Assembly (NCBI RefSeq): GCF_013839425.1
Contig: NZ_JACDNP010000006.1
Coordinates: 62,001-126,000, forward strand
Direction of reading: 5' to 3'
DNA length: 64,000 bases
From: Halorhabdus salina
GTDB taxonomy: Archaea > Halobacteriota > Halobacteria > Halobacteriales > Haloarculaceae
Below, piece by piece: positions 44,985 through 53,720 of this stretch (positions are counted from its first letter, which is position 1; every line of letters begins with the position of its first letter). The notes below the pieces were generated by a model that searched no databases, was not told where the DNA came from, and worked only from the letters and a program-made list of their open reading frames with translations. The translations under genes and the position numbers were made by a program.

Positions 44985-45143
44985 TCACCGCTCTTTGCGA
45001 GTATCACGGCGCGCCGTCCGTTCGGCCTCCTCGCGGGTCATCGTGTCCCGCTTGTCGTGTTCTCCACGAACCAGGGCGTAGAGGACGATCGGGAACGCGA
45101 CCCCGATCACGAGCACCAGGACGACGATTACGCCGGCAGCCAT
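44985..45143 (-). CDS. 52-residue single-helix membrane protein
   Basis: [21 protein letters not shown] forms one transmembrane helix, followed by a charged tail (HDKRDTMTREEAERTARRD). Its ATG shares one base with the stop of the preceding zinc-ribbon gene (TGATG), so it is translated from the same mRNA and is credible despite its size. Function unknown; a membrane anchor or accessory peptide is possible. Confidence 0.65.
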   Translation of the reverse strand: MAAGVIVVLVLVIGVAFPIVLYALVRGEHDKRDTMTREEAERTARRDTRKER

Positions 45144-45361
45144 CAGCCGAGGAACACGTCGACGATGTCGCTCGTCCCGGACGTCGTGTCCCGATAGAGC
45201 TCGGAGTACCCGCAGTTGGTACACGAGACGACCTTGAAGCTGTTCGTCTGAATGTCGAACATCTTGCTCAACCCGCCGCCGGTCGTCGAGATCTCGCCGA
45301 CGTCGGTCTCGGTGTGACCACACTTCGGACAGCCACGGTCGGAATCAGTTGCAGGGACCAT
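45143..45361 (-). CDS. Nucleic-acid-binding zinc-ribbon protein (COG3478)
   Basis: A 72-residue protein with two CxxC knuckles: [20 protein letters not shown] and [17 protein letters not shown], around a [11 protein letters not shown] turn. This exact layout is COG3478, a predicted nucleic-acid-binding zinc ribbon found across prokaryotes. The ATG at 45361 starts the family; the longer frame is composition-shifted. It is coupled to the 52-residue membrane protein and divergent from engB (88 nt). Confidence 0.85.
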   Translation of the reverse strand: MVPATDSDRGCPKCGHTETDVGEISTTGGGLSKMFDIQTNSFKVVSCTNCGYSELYRDTTSGTSDIVDVFLG

Positions 45362-45449
45362 ACCAGAACTCTGCTGGACAAGCGAGCATAAACCTTCTCC
45401 CGGCGATAGAAACCGAGGTGTCTTTCCCATCAGATCCAGTAAAGTCGAT

Positions 45450-46067
45450 ATGTTCGAGACGCGGCCGAATCGGGGGAGTGAGGTCGTCCTCGCGGGGCGA
45501 TCGAACGTGGGCAAGTCGACGCTCATGCGGGAGCTGACCGGCCACACCTTCGATACCGGCCAACGGCCCGGGGTGACCCGCGAGCCGAATCATTACGACT
45601 GGACGAGCCAGGACTTCGTCATCACGGACCTCCCCGGCTTTGGCTATATGGAGGGCGTCCCCGACGAGGCCCGCGAGCAGATCAAGACCGACGTCGTCCA
45701 CTACGTCGAGGAATATGCCGAGAACATCCTCGTGGGGATCCTCGTCGTCGACGGCAAGAGCGTCATCGACATCATCGACCGTCACTCCGGGCCAGATGAG
45801 ATCCCCCACGACGTCGAACTGTTTCACTTCCTCCGGGAAGTCGGGATTCCGACCGTCGTCGCCGTCAACAAGATGGACAAGGTCGACGATCGTGACGAGC
45901 GCCTGGACGCCCTCTGTGATCGCTTGGGCCTGCATCCTCCCTGGAAGCAGTGGCAAAACACGATCGCACCGATCACGGCCAAACGCGGTTCGATCGATAC
46001 CCTCAACGAGGCCGTCCGCCACCACCTTCACGAGGCCGAACGCGACGACCTCTTTCAGTTCTTCTAA
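45450..46067 (+). CDS. engB: EngB-family GTPase (ribosome assembly)
   Basis: A 205-residue small GTPase of the EngB/YihA group. G1 [11 protein letters not shown]2 [14 protein letters not shown]3 [11 protein letters not shown]4 NKMD and G5-like APITAKRGS. Bacterial EngB assists 50S assembly; archaeal copies are assumed to do likewise. ATG at 45450 with a short upstream gap to the divergent zinc-ribbon gene. It ends just before the hairpin-rich spacer. Confidence 0.93.
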   Translation: MFETRPNRGSEVVLAGRSNVGKSTLMRELTGHTFDTGQRPGVTREPNHYDWTSQDFVITDLPGFGYMEGVPDEAREQIKTDVVHYVEEYAENILVGILVVDGKSVIDIIDRHSGPDEIPHDVELFHFLREVGIPTVVAVNKMDKVDDRDERLDALCDRLGLHPPWKQWQNTIAPITAKRGSIDTLNEAVRHHLHEAERDDLFQFF

Positions 46068-46095
46068 GACGACCTGATTTCCACCTTTTTACTGC

Positions 46096-46433
46096 GGAGG
46101 GTCGCCGGCGGCGACCCTCCTTGCAAAAATCTGGACCAAAAATGTCCGAACTCGCGGCTTCGCCGCGAGTTCGGCGAAACGCGCCGCTCTGCGGCGCGTA
46201 TGCTCCTCGAATCGTTCGGTGAAGTGCAAATGCTCACAGGGTGTTATCGACTAATTTACACAGGAGTTTATTTCAGACGGTTTGAAATTGAATCGACTAC
46301 TCTGTATGGGTGCGAACTGATCGCGGGCATTGGCGTGAGCGGAGCGAGCGCGATTCACTGAATCCGAGCGAAGCGAGGATTCAGCTTTTTCACCCATGTT
46401 TTTGCCGCGAGCGGTTCGCGCGAAGCGCGAACC
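46096..46433. repeat. Array of perfect short-loop hairpins in a gene-free spacer
   Basis: Between engB and the flavoprotein operon (46068-46523, no gene) I count five stems. 46096-46120 has 11 bp with loop GGC. 46146-46174 has 13 bp with loop TTC. 46179-46199 has 9 bp with loop TCT. 46358-46384 has 8 bp with an 11-nt loop. 46413-46433 has 9 bp with loop GAA. The first two follow engB and could end transcription; the last two precede T- or A-runs and face the convergent operon. An AT-rich patch (46250-46300) separates the two groups. Function unproven. Confidence 0.8.
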
Positions 46434-46523
46434 CGAGCGGGAAAAAGATGGTCTGTAGTGAGCGAATCGGCTGGGTAGCGAACGGGGCTGTAAACCCTCC
46501 TAAACCGTCCCCTGACCGGCCAC

Positions 46524-46919
46524 TTACTCGACGGCTTTCGGGCCATCTTCAGCTGCCGGCAGGTCCCGGGTGGCAACAATGTCGACACCGGTGTCACAGA
46601 CGTTCTCGACGATCACGTCACCGAGTTCGACCGGGGCCTCGACCTCGACGGCCGCGATCTCGACCATCGCGTCCTCCAATTTCGGTTTGGGCATCGGCTG
46701 GGCGGACTTTACGGGCACGCGAGGGAGGACGCCGCCCGTGACTCGGGCAGTCGTCGGCAGGATCCGGGTCGGATTCCGGTATTCCTCTTTGGCGTACTCG
46801 GCCCCTCTGGGGCAGGTGTTGCCCTCGATCGATTGAATCTCGCCGTCTTCGACGTCGATGGACACGTCACAGCCGACCGGGCAAGCGATACAGGTAATCT
46901 CGACGGTTTCGGTACTCAT
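46524..46919 (-). CDS. COG3862 / DUF1667 protein with paired cysteines
   Basis: A 131-residue soluble protein: ITCIACPVGCDVSIDVEDG (C-x2-C...C) and SIEGNTCPRGAEYAKEEYRN (fourth Cys), then RVPVKSAQPMPKPKLEDAMV. DUF1667 proteins are always beside the two flavoproteins found here, in Thermotoga and many anaerobes. The Cys set probably binds an Fe-S or zinc site passing electrons. Its ATG directly abuts the stop of the upstream flavoprotein gene, so it is last in the operon. Confidence 0.88.
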   Translation of the reverse strand: MSTETVEITCIACPVGCDVSIDVEDGEIQSIEGNTCPRGAEYAKEEYRNPTRILPTTARVTGGVLPRVPVKSAQPMPKPKLEDAMVEIAAVEVEAPVELGDVIVENVCDTGVDIVATRDLPAAEDGPKAVE

Positions 46920-48260
46920 CTAGATCTCCTCCTTCGGGACGACGTCGACTGTAAGCCGATTCTCCGGGAGGTCTTCAAGCGCCTCGGTGTCGAGATCGAC
47001 GGTGATCATCTCGCCCGGCTCGGCCCGGCGCTCGAACTCGCGGGCCAGTTGCTCGTCACCGCTCTCGACCGTGACGAAAACCTCGTCCATCGGTGCGTAT
47101 ACCCGGAGATACAGCGGGAGTTCCTCTCGATCGTCGTCGACGTTGCTGATTCGTTCGGGGACGACGTAGCTCACTGCGCCGGTGGACTCGATCTCGATCG
47201 GCTCCTCGCGGACCTCGATGTCGCCTTGGAGCTGTTTGGCGACCGAGCGACCCGCGATCATGCTCTCCTCGGTCACCCAGTCGACCAGGTCGTGGACGTG
47301 CAGGACGTTCCCGCAAGCATAGATGTCGTCGACGCTGGTCTCGCGGCCGTCGTCGACGACTGGGCCACCGGTGACGGGATGCATGTCTACACCAGCGCCT
47401 TCCGAGAGTTCGTTTTCTGGGATCAACCCGACCGACAGCAAGACGGTGTCACACTCGATGTCGTACTCGGTGCCGGGGATCGGCTCGAAGTCGTCGTCGA
47501 CCTCCTGGACGGTGACGCCCTCGACGCGTTCGTCGCCGTAGATCTCCGTGATAGTCTGCTGGGTCCGCAGCGGGATGTCGAAGTCCTCCAGACACTGGAC
47601 GACGTTGCGCGTCAGCCCGCCGGTGTAGGGCAGGATCTCCAGGACGGCCTCGACGTCGGCCCCCTCAAGGTACATCCGCCGGGCCATGATGAGCCCGATG
47701 TCGCCCGAGCCGAGGATGACCGCTTTCTCGCCGGGCATCTTCCCTTCCATGTTGATGTAGCGCTGGGCGGTCCCGGCGCTGAAGACGCCTGCCGGTCGGT
47801 CACCGGGAATGTCCAGGGCCTCCCGGGTTCGCTCGCGACAGCCCATCGCCAGCACGACGGCCTCGGCGTCGATCTCCGTCAGGCCGTCGTCCTCGCTGAC
47901 GGCATACACGAGCTTTTCGTCGGTCACTTCCTCGACCATCGTGTTCAGCCGGATGTCGACGCCGCGCTCGGCGACGTTCTCGATGAACTCCTGGGCGTAT
48001 TCGGGCCCCGTCAGCTCCTCGTCGAAGTAGTGCAGGCCAAAGCCGTTGTGGATACACTGCTGGAGGATGCCCCCGAGTTCGAAGTCCCGTTCGAGGATCA
48101 CGATGTCATCGACGCCGTGGTCGTAGGCTTCCTGGGCCGCGGCCAGTCCGGCCGGGCCGCCACCGACGACCACCAGATCGTGTTCCTCCCGGCGGATCGC
48201 ACTCTCGGCCGCGGCGGCCGACTGCGTCGATTCAATGGCCTCGGCCTCGGTTTCAGTCAT
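46920..48260 (-). CDS. COG0446-type FAD/NAD(P)-dependent oxidoreductase
   Basis: A 446-residue flavoprotein with two dinucleotide folds: HDLVVVGGGPAGLAAAQEAY (FAD) and KAVILGSGDIGLIMARRMYL (NAD). LGGILQQCIHNGFGLHYFDE is the family's N-terminal signature and VVLAMGCRERTREALDIPGD follows. It likely takes electrons from the neighbouring glycerol-3-phosphate-dehydrogenase-like protein and passes them to NAD+ or an acceptor. The ATG at 48260 overlaps the preceding gene by 8 nt; the upstream frame extension lies inside that gene. Confidence 0.9.
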   Translation of the reverse strand: MTETEAEAIESTQSAAAAESAIRREEHDLVVVGGGPAGLAAAQEAYDHGVDDIVILERDFELGGILQQCIHNGFGLHYFDEELTGPEYAQEFIENVAERGVDIRLNTMVEEVTDEKLVYAVSEDDGLTEIDAEAVVLAMGCRERTREALDIPGDRPAGVFSAGTAQRYINMEGKMPGEKAVILGSGDIGLIMARRMYLEGADVEAVLEILPYTGGLTRNVVQCLEDFDIPLRTQQTITEIYGDERVEGVTVQEVDDDFEPIPGTEYDIECDTVLLSVGLIPENELSEGAGVDMHPVTGGPVVDDGRETSVDDIYACGNVLHVHDLVDWVTEESMIAGRSVAKQLQGDIEVREEPIEIESTGAVSYVVPERISNVDDDREELPLYLRVYAPMDEVFVTVESGDEQLAREFERRAEPGEMITVDLDTEALEDLPENRLTVDVVPKEEI

Positions 48261-49743
48261 CGGCGCGCACCTCCTCGCCGTTCTCGGCCAGCAGTAGCTC
48301 CTTGGTTTCACCGATCAGGACCTCCGACCCGTCGTCTTCGAGTTTGATCTCAGTCTCATCGACGCCGAGTTCCTCGGCGAGGATCTCGACGACGCGTGGT
48401 TGACAGAACCCGCCCTGACAGCGCCCGGCCCCGGGCCGGACCCGGCGCTTGATCGCGTTGATCGTTCGAGCGCCGACCGGCTGGTTGATCGCGTCACGGA
48501 TCTCGCCCTCCGTCACCGACTCACACCGACAGATGATCTGCCCGTAGTCGGGGTCCTCCTCGATCAACGCGGCGTGTTCGGCGTGGCTCAAGTGCCTGAC
48601 TTTCGGTGGCCCCGAATAGTGTGGGTCGAACGTCGGATCTTCTGTGAGGTCGCCACGGAGATCCGCAACGAGATCGGCAACGTATTCGGCGATCGCTGGC
48701 GCGGAGGCCAGTCCGGGCGACTGGATGCCGGCGGCGTTGATGAATCCAGGCTCCTCGCGTTCGATCTGAATCCGGAAGTCGCCGGTTTCCTTGATCGCCG
48801 GGCGCAGGCCAGCGAACTCTCGGATGACGTCGTCTTTCGAGAGGTCAGGGACGGTCTTCTGTGCGCCCGCGAGGACCTCGTCTAGGCCCTCCCGTGTCGT
48901 GGCCTTCTCTGTCGGATCGCCGACTTCCTCGGCGTTGGGGCCGATCATCACGTTGCCCTCGTCGGTCGGCGTCACGACGATGCCTTTGCTGACTTCCGAG
49001 GGGACAGGAAAGATCGTCCGCTGAACGTCGACATCCATCTTCTTGTCGTAGAGGTAGTACTCGCCCCGCCGTGGCGTGATCTCGAAGTCGTCGACGCCGA
49101 CCATCGCCGAAACCTCGTCGGCATAGAGCCCCGCCGCGTTGATCACGACATCGGCCTCGATGTCGCCTGTGACTGTCTCGACGCGGAAGGTGTCGCCAGT
49201 CTCCGTGATGTCGGTCACTTCGGCGTTCAGTTCGACCGACGCCCCGTTCTCGACGGCGTTGTTGGCGAAGGCGGCCGTGAGTTCGAAGGGGTTGACGAGG
49301 CCAGCCGTGGGTGCCCACAGCGCGGCGATGGCGTCGTCGTGCAGCGTCGGCTCCAGGTCCTGAAGGCGCTCGCCCTCGACGATTTCGAGGTCCTCGATGC
49401 CGTTGTCCCGCCCCTTTTCGAGCAGCGACTGGAGTTTCGGCCGCTCTGACTCCTCGGTGGCGACGACGAGCGCGCCACGCCACTCGATCGGTACGTCGAG
49501 TTCGTGCTGGATCCGCTCGTGATACAGTTCGTTACCCCTGACGTTCAGTCGCCCTTTCAGTTTCGCTGGATCTGCGTTGAATCCGGCGTGCAACAGTGCC
49601 GTGTTTGCCTTGCTCGTGCCGGTACAGACGTCCGGGGCGGCTTCAAGCAACACGACATCGACCGTATACTGGGATAGTTCGCGGGCGATAGCTGTGCCGA
49701 TGACGCCACCGCCAATGACTATCACGTCCGTTGAGGCGTTCAT
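48253..49743 (-). CDS. COG0579-type FAD oxidoreductase (glycerol-3-phosphate dehydrogenase-like) with BFD [2Fe-2S] domain
   Basis: A 496-residue flavoprotein. The N-terminus DVIVIGGGVIGTAIARELSQ binds FAD; AGLYADEVSAMVGVDDFEIT and PTDEGNVMIGPNAEEV are DAO/GlpA-family blocks. After about residue 395 a BFD-like domain carries ICRCESVTEGEI and RPGAGRCQGGFCQPR (four Cys, [2Fe-2S]). First gene of the trio. The substrate is most likely glycerol 3-phosphate, by analogy with Thermotoga neighbours of glpK; L-2-hydroxy acids are an alternative. A minus-strand TATA (complement of GTATAAAAA, about 49814-49822) gives a leader of about 45 nt. Confidence 0.88.
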   Translation of the reverse strand: MNASTDVIVIGGGVIGTAIARELSQYTVDVVLLEAAPDVCTGTSKANTALLHAGFNADPAKLKGRLNVRGNELYHERIQHELDVPIEWRGALVVATEESERPKLQSLLEKGRDNGIEDLEIVEGERLQDLEPTLHDDAIAALWAPTAGLVNPFELTAAFANNAVENGASVELNAEVTDITETGDTFRVETVTGDIEADVVINAAGLYADEVSAMVGVDDFEITPRRGEYYLYDKKMDVDVQRTIFPVPSEVSKGIVVTPTDEGNVMIGPNAEEVGDPTEKATTREGLDEVLAGAQKTVPDLSKDDVIREFAGLRPAIKETGDFRIQIEREEPGFINAAGIQSPGLASAPAIAEYVADLVADLRGDLTEDPTFDPHYSGPPKVRHLSHAEHAALIEEDPDYGQIICRCESVTEGEIRDAINQPVGARTINAIKRRVRPGAGRCQGGFCQPRVVEILAEELGVDETEIKLEDDGSEVLIGETKELLLAENGEEVRADD

Positions 49744-50032
49744 GGTGAATGTCCTGGCCCGAGTGGTGGGCTCTTGGGTCCCGGTCCGGGTGGTGACCGG
49801 TGTGTACTCTCCCGTATAAAAATCGTCCCGGCGCTATTTATTCGTTGTCAGGATTCCACGGTTCTCGGGATCGTGCCCTGGCATTTCGTCGAATCCCGCA
49901 GGGGGACGCTCTATCGGTCGCTGAAGCGCCCGTTCGACCCTGCGGCTGGCCGATATCGCCAACGACCGCTCCCAGAGACGAGCGGCTGGCCCGCCGGCGA
50001 CCGCAACCCAGAACACGCAGGCCGCGGGTCAG

Positions 50033-50326
50033 TCAGGCGACGTTGAAGCCTTTCTCACGGAGGAAATCCTCGACGCGCCCGGTGTGATTGCCCTGGAGTT
50101 CGATCTGGTCATCCTCGATAGTCCCCCCACAGGCGAACTTGGACTTGAGATCCGAGGACAGACTGTCCATGTCGACGTCGTTGGGATCGAACCCTTCGAT
50201 GATCGTTACCTCTTTCCCGTAACGGCGCTCGTCGATGTGGATGTTGATTTCCTGGGATTCTTTGGCGACGTCTTCACAGACGCAAAGTTCCTCAGGAAGC
50301 CCACACGTCGAGCAGACTTCCGACAT
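50033..50326 (-). CDS. Translation initiation factor aIF1 (SUI1)
   Basis: A 97-residue SUI1-fold protein acting on the small ribosomal subunit in start-codon selection. The N-terminus [16 protein letters not shown] is a zinc knuckle seen in archaeal aIF1. [20 protein letters not shown], then [36 protein letters not shown] form the beta-alpha core with the Gly-Gly-Thr loop. The 290-nt spacer to the flavoprotein operon holds that operon's promoter and nothing else I can identify. Confidence 0.96.
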   Translation of the reverse strand: MSEVCSTCGLPEELCVCEDVAKESQEINIHIDERRYGKEVTIIEGFDPNDVDMDSLSSDLKSKFACGGTIEDDQIELQGNHTGRVEDFLREKGFNVA

Positions 50327-50478
50327 TACAGTCCGAAGTTGGGAAGCTTCATATTAAACACTGTCGGGACGTACCACGGTTCTGGGCATACGCAACTGAC
50401 GCCACTCGATTATTAGCCGTCGAGATAGGATGGGAACGACGGCCGATACCGGATATCACCGATCTAGTTGGCAGTGTC

Positions 50479-52686
50479 TCACTCGTTGATGATATCGCTG
50501 ACCAGTTCGACAGCTTCCTCGGCCATCGAGTCGTCGATCTGGCCACCGTACCGTGCCCGCTCACGGATCGCTGCGACACGGTGGACGCGTTCGCCCGCGT
50601 CGATGGCATCGAGATACGCTCGAACGGTCTCTCCCGTCCGTCGCTCGCGATGGTCTCGTGCCAGCACGTACTCCAGACGCTCGAAGGCGCGTTCGACGTC
50701 GGCGGCGGGATCCGTTCGCGGCTGCCAGCGGAGCCATAGCGCCCGGTAGCCGCGCTGTGTCAACCCACTCCGCCGGGCCATCCCGACGACGCCGACCAGG
50801 GCGAGTGCGCCAAGCGCCGTCTCTTCGGCGGTGGGTATCTTGGGTGACGTCCCGGCCGCATCGTCGTTATCCTCGTCACCTGCCTGTTGGGTCCTCGACG
50901 TCTGTCGGTCTGTGGCTATCGTCGCGTTACTCTCCTGTGCCATGCCGCCTGGCGGCGTGGGAATTTCGAAATCAGGTGGGAGATTCGATTCGGTGCCGTT
51001 TTCCTCGGTCGGTGTTGGCGTCGGTGTCGGCGTTGGCGTCCACTCGCCGTCGTCGCTGCCCCCCGAATCGACGTTTGCGGCGTTTCTCTGGCGCGCTGTT
51101 TCGAGATCGCCCTGCTCGGCGTCTTCGCGTGGGCTGGCTGGTGTCGGATCGAAGCGAACCCAGCCAACATCCGGGAAGTACACTTCGGTCCAGGCGTGAG
51201 CGTCGTGGCCCCGAACGACCCACTCGTTCTGCTCGACGCGCTGGCCCGACGTGTATCCCACGACCATCCGGGCGGGGATGCCCTGGCTGCGGAGCATGGC
51301 GGCCATCGTCGTCGCGTAGTACGTACAGTAGCCCCGCTCCATCTCGAAGAGGAACGCGTCGGCGATTGAACCCGACGGCTTCGAGACGTTCAGCGAGTAC
51401 TCCCGGTTGGTTTCGAGCCACCGCTCGATCACGCGAGCCGTGTCGTAGGGGTTGTCAGCGTTCGCCGTGAGTCGATCCGTTCGTTCGGTCACCCGATCAG
51501 GCGTACTGTCCGGTAACTGGAGATACATTTCCTCGACTGTCTCCGGATACGTCTGGCCAGCCGTCCGGAGTTCTCGGAGCGTCGCGACCGGCACTTCACT
51601 CTCGACGCGGTACGTTTCGTTGGCGTCGAGCCCTCGCTCGGGCTGGAGGCCACCCAGACGCGTCACACGGGCCGCCGAGGCGGCCGGCCCGTCGACGGCC
51701 GTCGGTCGCCAGACAGCCGGCATTGCTTGTGTCTGGCTTATCACCGTGTACGCCTGGGTAACCGTTCGACTCCGGCCCGGGACGTCGCTGAGACGGCGAT
51801 CGAGCGGTCCCGTGTTCCCGCGTCTGACCCAGCCATCGCCCGTATACACGTTGAAGGCGTTGACCCGCCAGTACGCCGCGCTGGTACTGTTGACCCGGTA
51901 TCGGACCTTTGAGGACAGCTCCAGGCTGCCGGCGACCGACAACTCGTTGTCGACATTCAGGAGATTCCCTTCGAGTGTGCCAGCAGTTCCGCCCCCTCCT
52001 CCGGCAGGCCCCTGCAGCCCGGTGTCGGGCGAGAACGTGTATGCTAGCCCTGTCGGGACGACAGTGATCGTCGCCGACAGGACGATCGTCAACGCGATGA
52101 CTGTGGCGACAACGTCTGCGTCGCCGACAGTGCCGCCGAATCGATCGAGATCACCGAGACCGACCAGGGAAACGACGCCGACGACGCCAAGCAGCGTGAG
52201 CGTCGGCGCGGCGTCGCCAGTCAGGACGAAAAACGAGAGCGTCCCGCCGCCCACGACCGCGCTGGCGACGTAGCGCCGGCGAACGGCGAGATACCACGTG
52301 AGAAACACGGGCGCGGGCGTCACGGCCAGGACCCAGGCTTCGAGGTTGACGATCCCCAGCACGGACTGGCCGGTCAGCAGCGCGACTGTATAGCGGACGT
52401 GGGGCCACGGGTCAAGCGAGTCGATACCAAGCTGAGTGAGATACCAGCCCATCCCGACCGAGAACAGGGCAATCGAGAGCCAGACGGCGTGTTTGACGCG
52501 AAGGATCCGGGCCAACAGTGTTGCCCCGCCAAGTGCCAAAATAACACTTACCAGGACTGTTCCGGGATCGCTGATCACGTCGATCACGTGATAGAGCACC
52601 CCGACGAACGAACTGATGACGACGAGTCCGGCAGCGAGGGCGACCAGTCGAACCGGGGCGACACCAGTTCGTTCAGCGACCGTCAT
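50479..52686 (-). CDS. TgpA-like transglutaminase membrane protein with DUF4129-like tail
   Basis: A 735-residue protein. N-terminal six to eight helices (LVALAAGLVVISSFVGVLYH onward to about 210), an extracytoplasmic middle, then the transglutaminase core with the catalytic triad: Cys in EMERGYCTYYATTMAAMLRS, His in RGHDAHAWTEVYFPD and Asp in GWVRFDPTP. A Thr/Pro repeat spacer (TPTPTPTPTEENGT), a final membrane helix and a C-terminal DUF4129-like domain follow. TgpA-type proteins are periplasmic peptidases or cross-linkers. Its ATG overlaps the DUF58 stop (ATGA). Last of the MoxR-DUF58-TGase operon. Confidence 0.92.
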   Translation of the reverse strand: MTVAERTGVAPVRLVALAAGLVVISSFVGVLYHVIDVISDPGTVLVSVILALGGATLLARILRVKHAVWLSIALFSVGMGWYLTQLGIDSLDPWPHVRYTVALLTGQSVLGIVNLEAWVLAVTPAPVFLTWYLAVRRRYVASAVVGGGTLSFFVLTGDAAPTLTLLGVVGVVSLVGLGDLDRFGGTVGDADVVATVIALTIVLSATITVVPTGLAYTFSPDTGLQGPAGGGGGTAGTLEGNLLNVDNELSVAGSLELSSKVRYRVNSTSAAYWRVNAFNVYTGDGWVRRGNTGPLDRRLSDVPGRSRTVTQAYTVISQTQAMPAVWRPTAVDGPAASAARVTRLGGLQPERGLDANETYRVESEVPVATLRELRTAGQTYPETVEEMYLQLPDSTPDRVTERTDRLTANADNPYDTARVIERWLETNREYSLNVSKPSGSIADAFLFEMERGYCTYYATTMAAMLRSQGIPARMVVGYTSGQRVEQNEWVVRGHDAHAWTEVYFPDVGWVRFDPTPASPREDAEQGDLETARQRNAANVDSGGSDDGEWTPTPTPTPTPTEENGTESNLPPDFEIPTPPGGMAQESNATIATDRQTSRTQQAGDEDNDDAAGTSPKIPTAEETALGALALVGVVGMARRSGLTQRGYRALWLRWQPRTDPAADVERAFERLEYVLARDHRERRTGETVRAYLDAIDAGERVHRVAAIRERARYGGQIDDSMAEEAVELVSDIINE

Positions 52687-53717
52687 GCCGTCCTCACCTC
52701 CCGTTGGGCTCCGTCATCGTGATTGGTCTCCGTCCCGGGCGGGGTGGCCTGTCGATCGTCACCGCGCAACTGTCCGTAGAACATCGAGTGACCCTCGAAG
52801 CCAACACGGACGCCACGCTGCTTTCCGGCGATTTGTACGTCGGCGTGCGCCCAGGCAGTCTCCGGGACTGCACCCGGGTCGGCTTTGGCCAACGTGTGGA
52901 GCAACCGCTCACGATGGCGTGGGCCACGATTCGGTTGGAGGCGGTCACCGGGCAGTGTCAGCCCGACTTCGAGGCCGGCGTCGAGCAGGAAGACGGCGAC
53001 GCTCGCCGCCGCGCTCGCTGCCTCGTCGATCGTCGAGTCCGTCGCACTGGTCGCGATTTCGATGGCCCCTGCCGTCTCCTGGCCGGTATATTCCGTGACG
53101 ACGAAGTCGGGTAGTCGCTTGGCACTCGCCTTCCAGGCGATGTCTCGGAGTGGATCGCCGGGCACGTATTCTCGGAGGTGGTCGATCTCTTGGCGTTCCG
53201 GTGTCCGGGCCTGCTCGATGATCGCCCCCAGGGCTGTCGAACCGGCGATATCGTGGATCGTCGGGTACACTAGCAGTGGCGTTCTGTCCCCGACTTCATA
53301 CGTTTCGTTGAGCAGTCCGAACGGATCACGGACGCGCACGGTCGCTGGCCCGATCCGATGGTGGCCGCGGCGGGTTAGCGTCACCTCGTATGCTGTCTCG
53401 AAGGGGATCGCTCCAGTAGCGTCGTTGTCGGCGCTCTGGAGGCCGTCCGGCAGCGGGTCGGTTAGGTGGACGATTGTCCCCCGCGATCCAGTCACCTGGA
53501 GTGAGACCGACCGTTGGTCTCCGGGAAAGCCCGATCGCGGTTTCGAGCGGTCGACACTCGGCGGATCGGCAAGCCGGAGTTGGACGGCCCCGACGGCGAT
53601 CGTTATCACTGCCGTGACGGCAATCGCATTCAGCGACCGACTGCCAAACGCCCAGCCCATGCCGACGGCGGCAATCGCCACACCAACCGCCGCCGCGCCA
53701 CGTCGCGTCAGCTCCAT
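52683..53717 (-). CDS. DUF58 domain protein
   Basis: A 344-residue protein with two N-terminal helices (AVGVAIAAVGMGWAFGSRSL, AIAVTAVITIAVGAVQLRLA) and a DUF58 domain: LREYVPGDPLRDIAWKASAK is the family signature, preceded by RGHHRIGPATVRVRDPFGLL. The C-terminal half resembles a von Willebrand A fold. MoxR ATPases act on such partners as chaperones. The TGA overlaps the transglutaminase ATG, and the start is 3 nt after the MoxR stop, so all three are made together. Confidence 0.92.
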   Translation of the reverse strand: MELTRRGAAAVGVAIAAVGMGWAFGSRSLNAIAVTAVITIAVGAVQLRLADPPSVDRSKPRSGFPGDQRSVSLQVTGSRGTIVHLTDPLPDGLQSADNDATGAIPFETAYEVTLTRRGHHRIGPATVRVRDPFGLLNETYEVGDRTPLLVYPTIHDIAGSTALGAIIEQARTPERQEIDHLREYVPGDPLRDIAWKASAKRLPDFVVTEYTGQETAGAIEIATSATDSTIDEAASAAASVAVFLLDAGLEVGLTLPGDRLQPNRGPRHRERLLHTLAKADPGAVPETAWAHADVQIAGKQRGVRVGFEGHSMFYGQLRGDDRQATPPGTETNHDDGAQREVRTA

Positions 53718-53720
53718 CGC

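Noticed and set aside
46833-48347. 504-codon plus-strand frame opposite the flavoprotein genes
   Set aside because: Antisense shadow of COG0446 and its neighbours; no recognisable domain.
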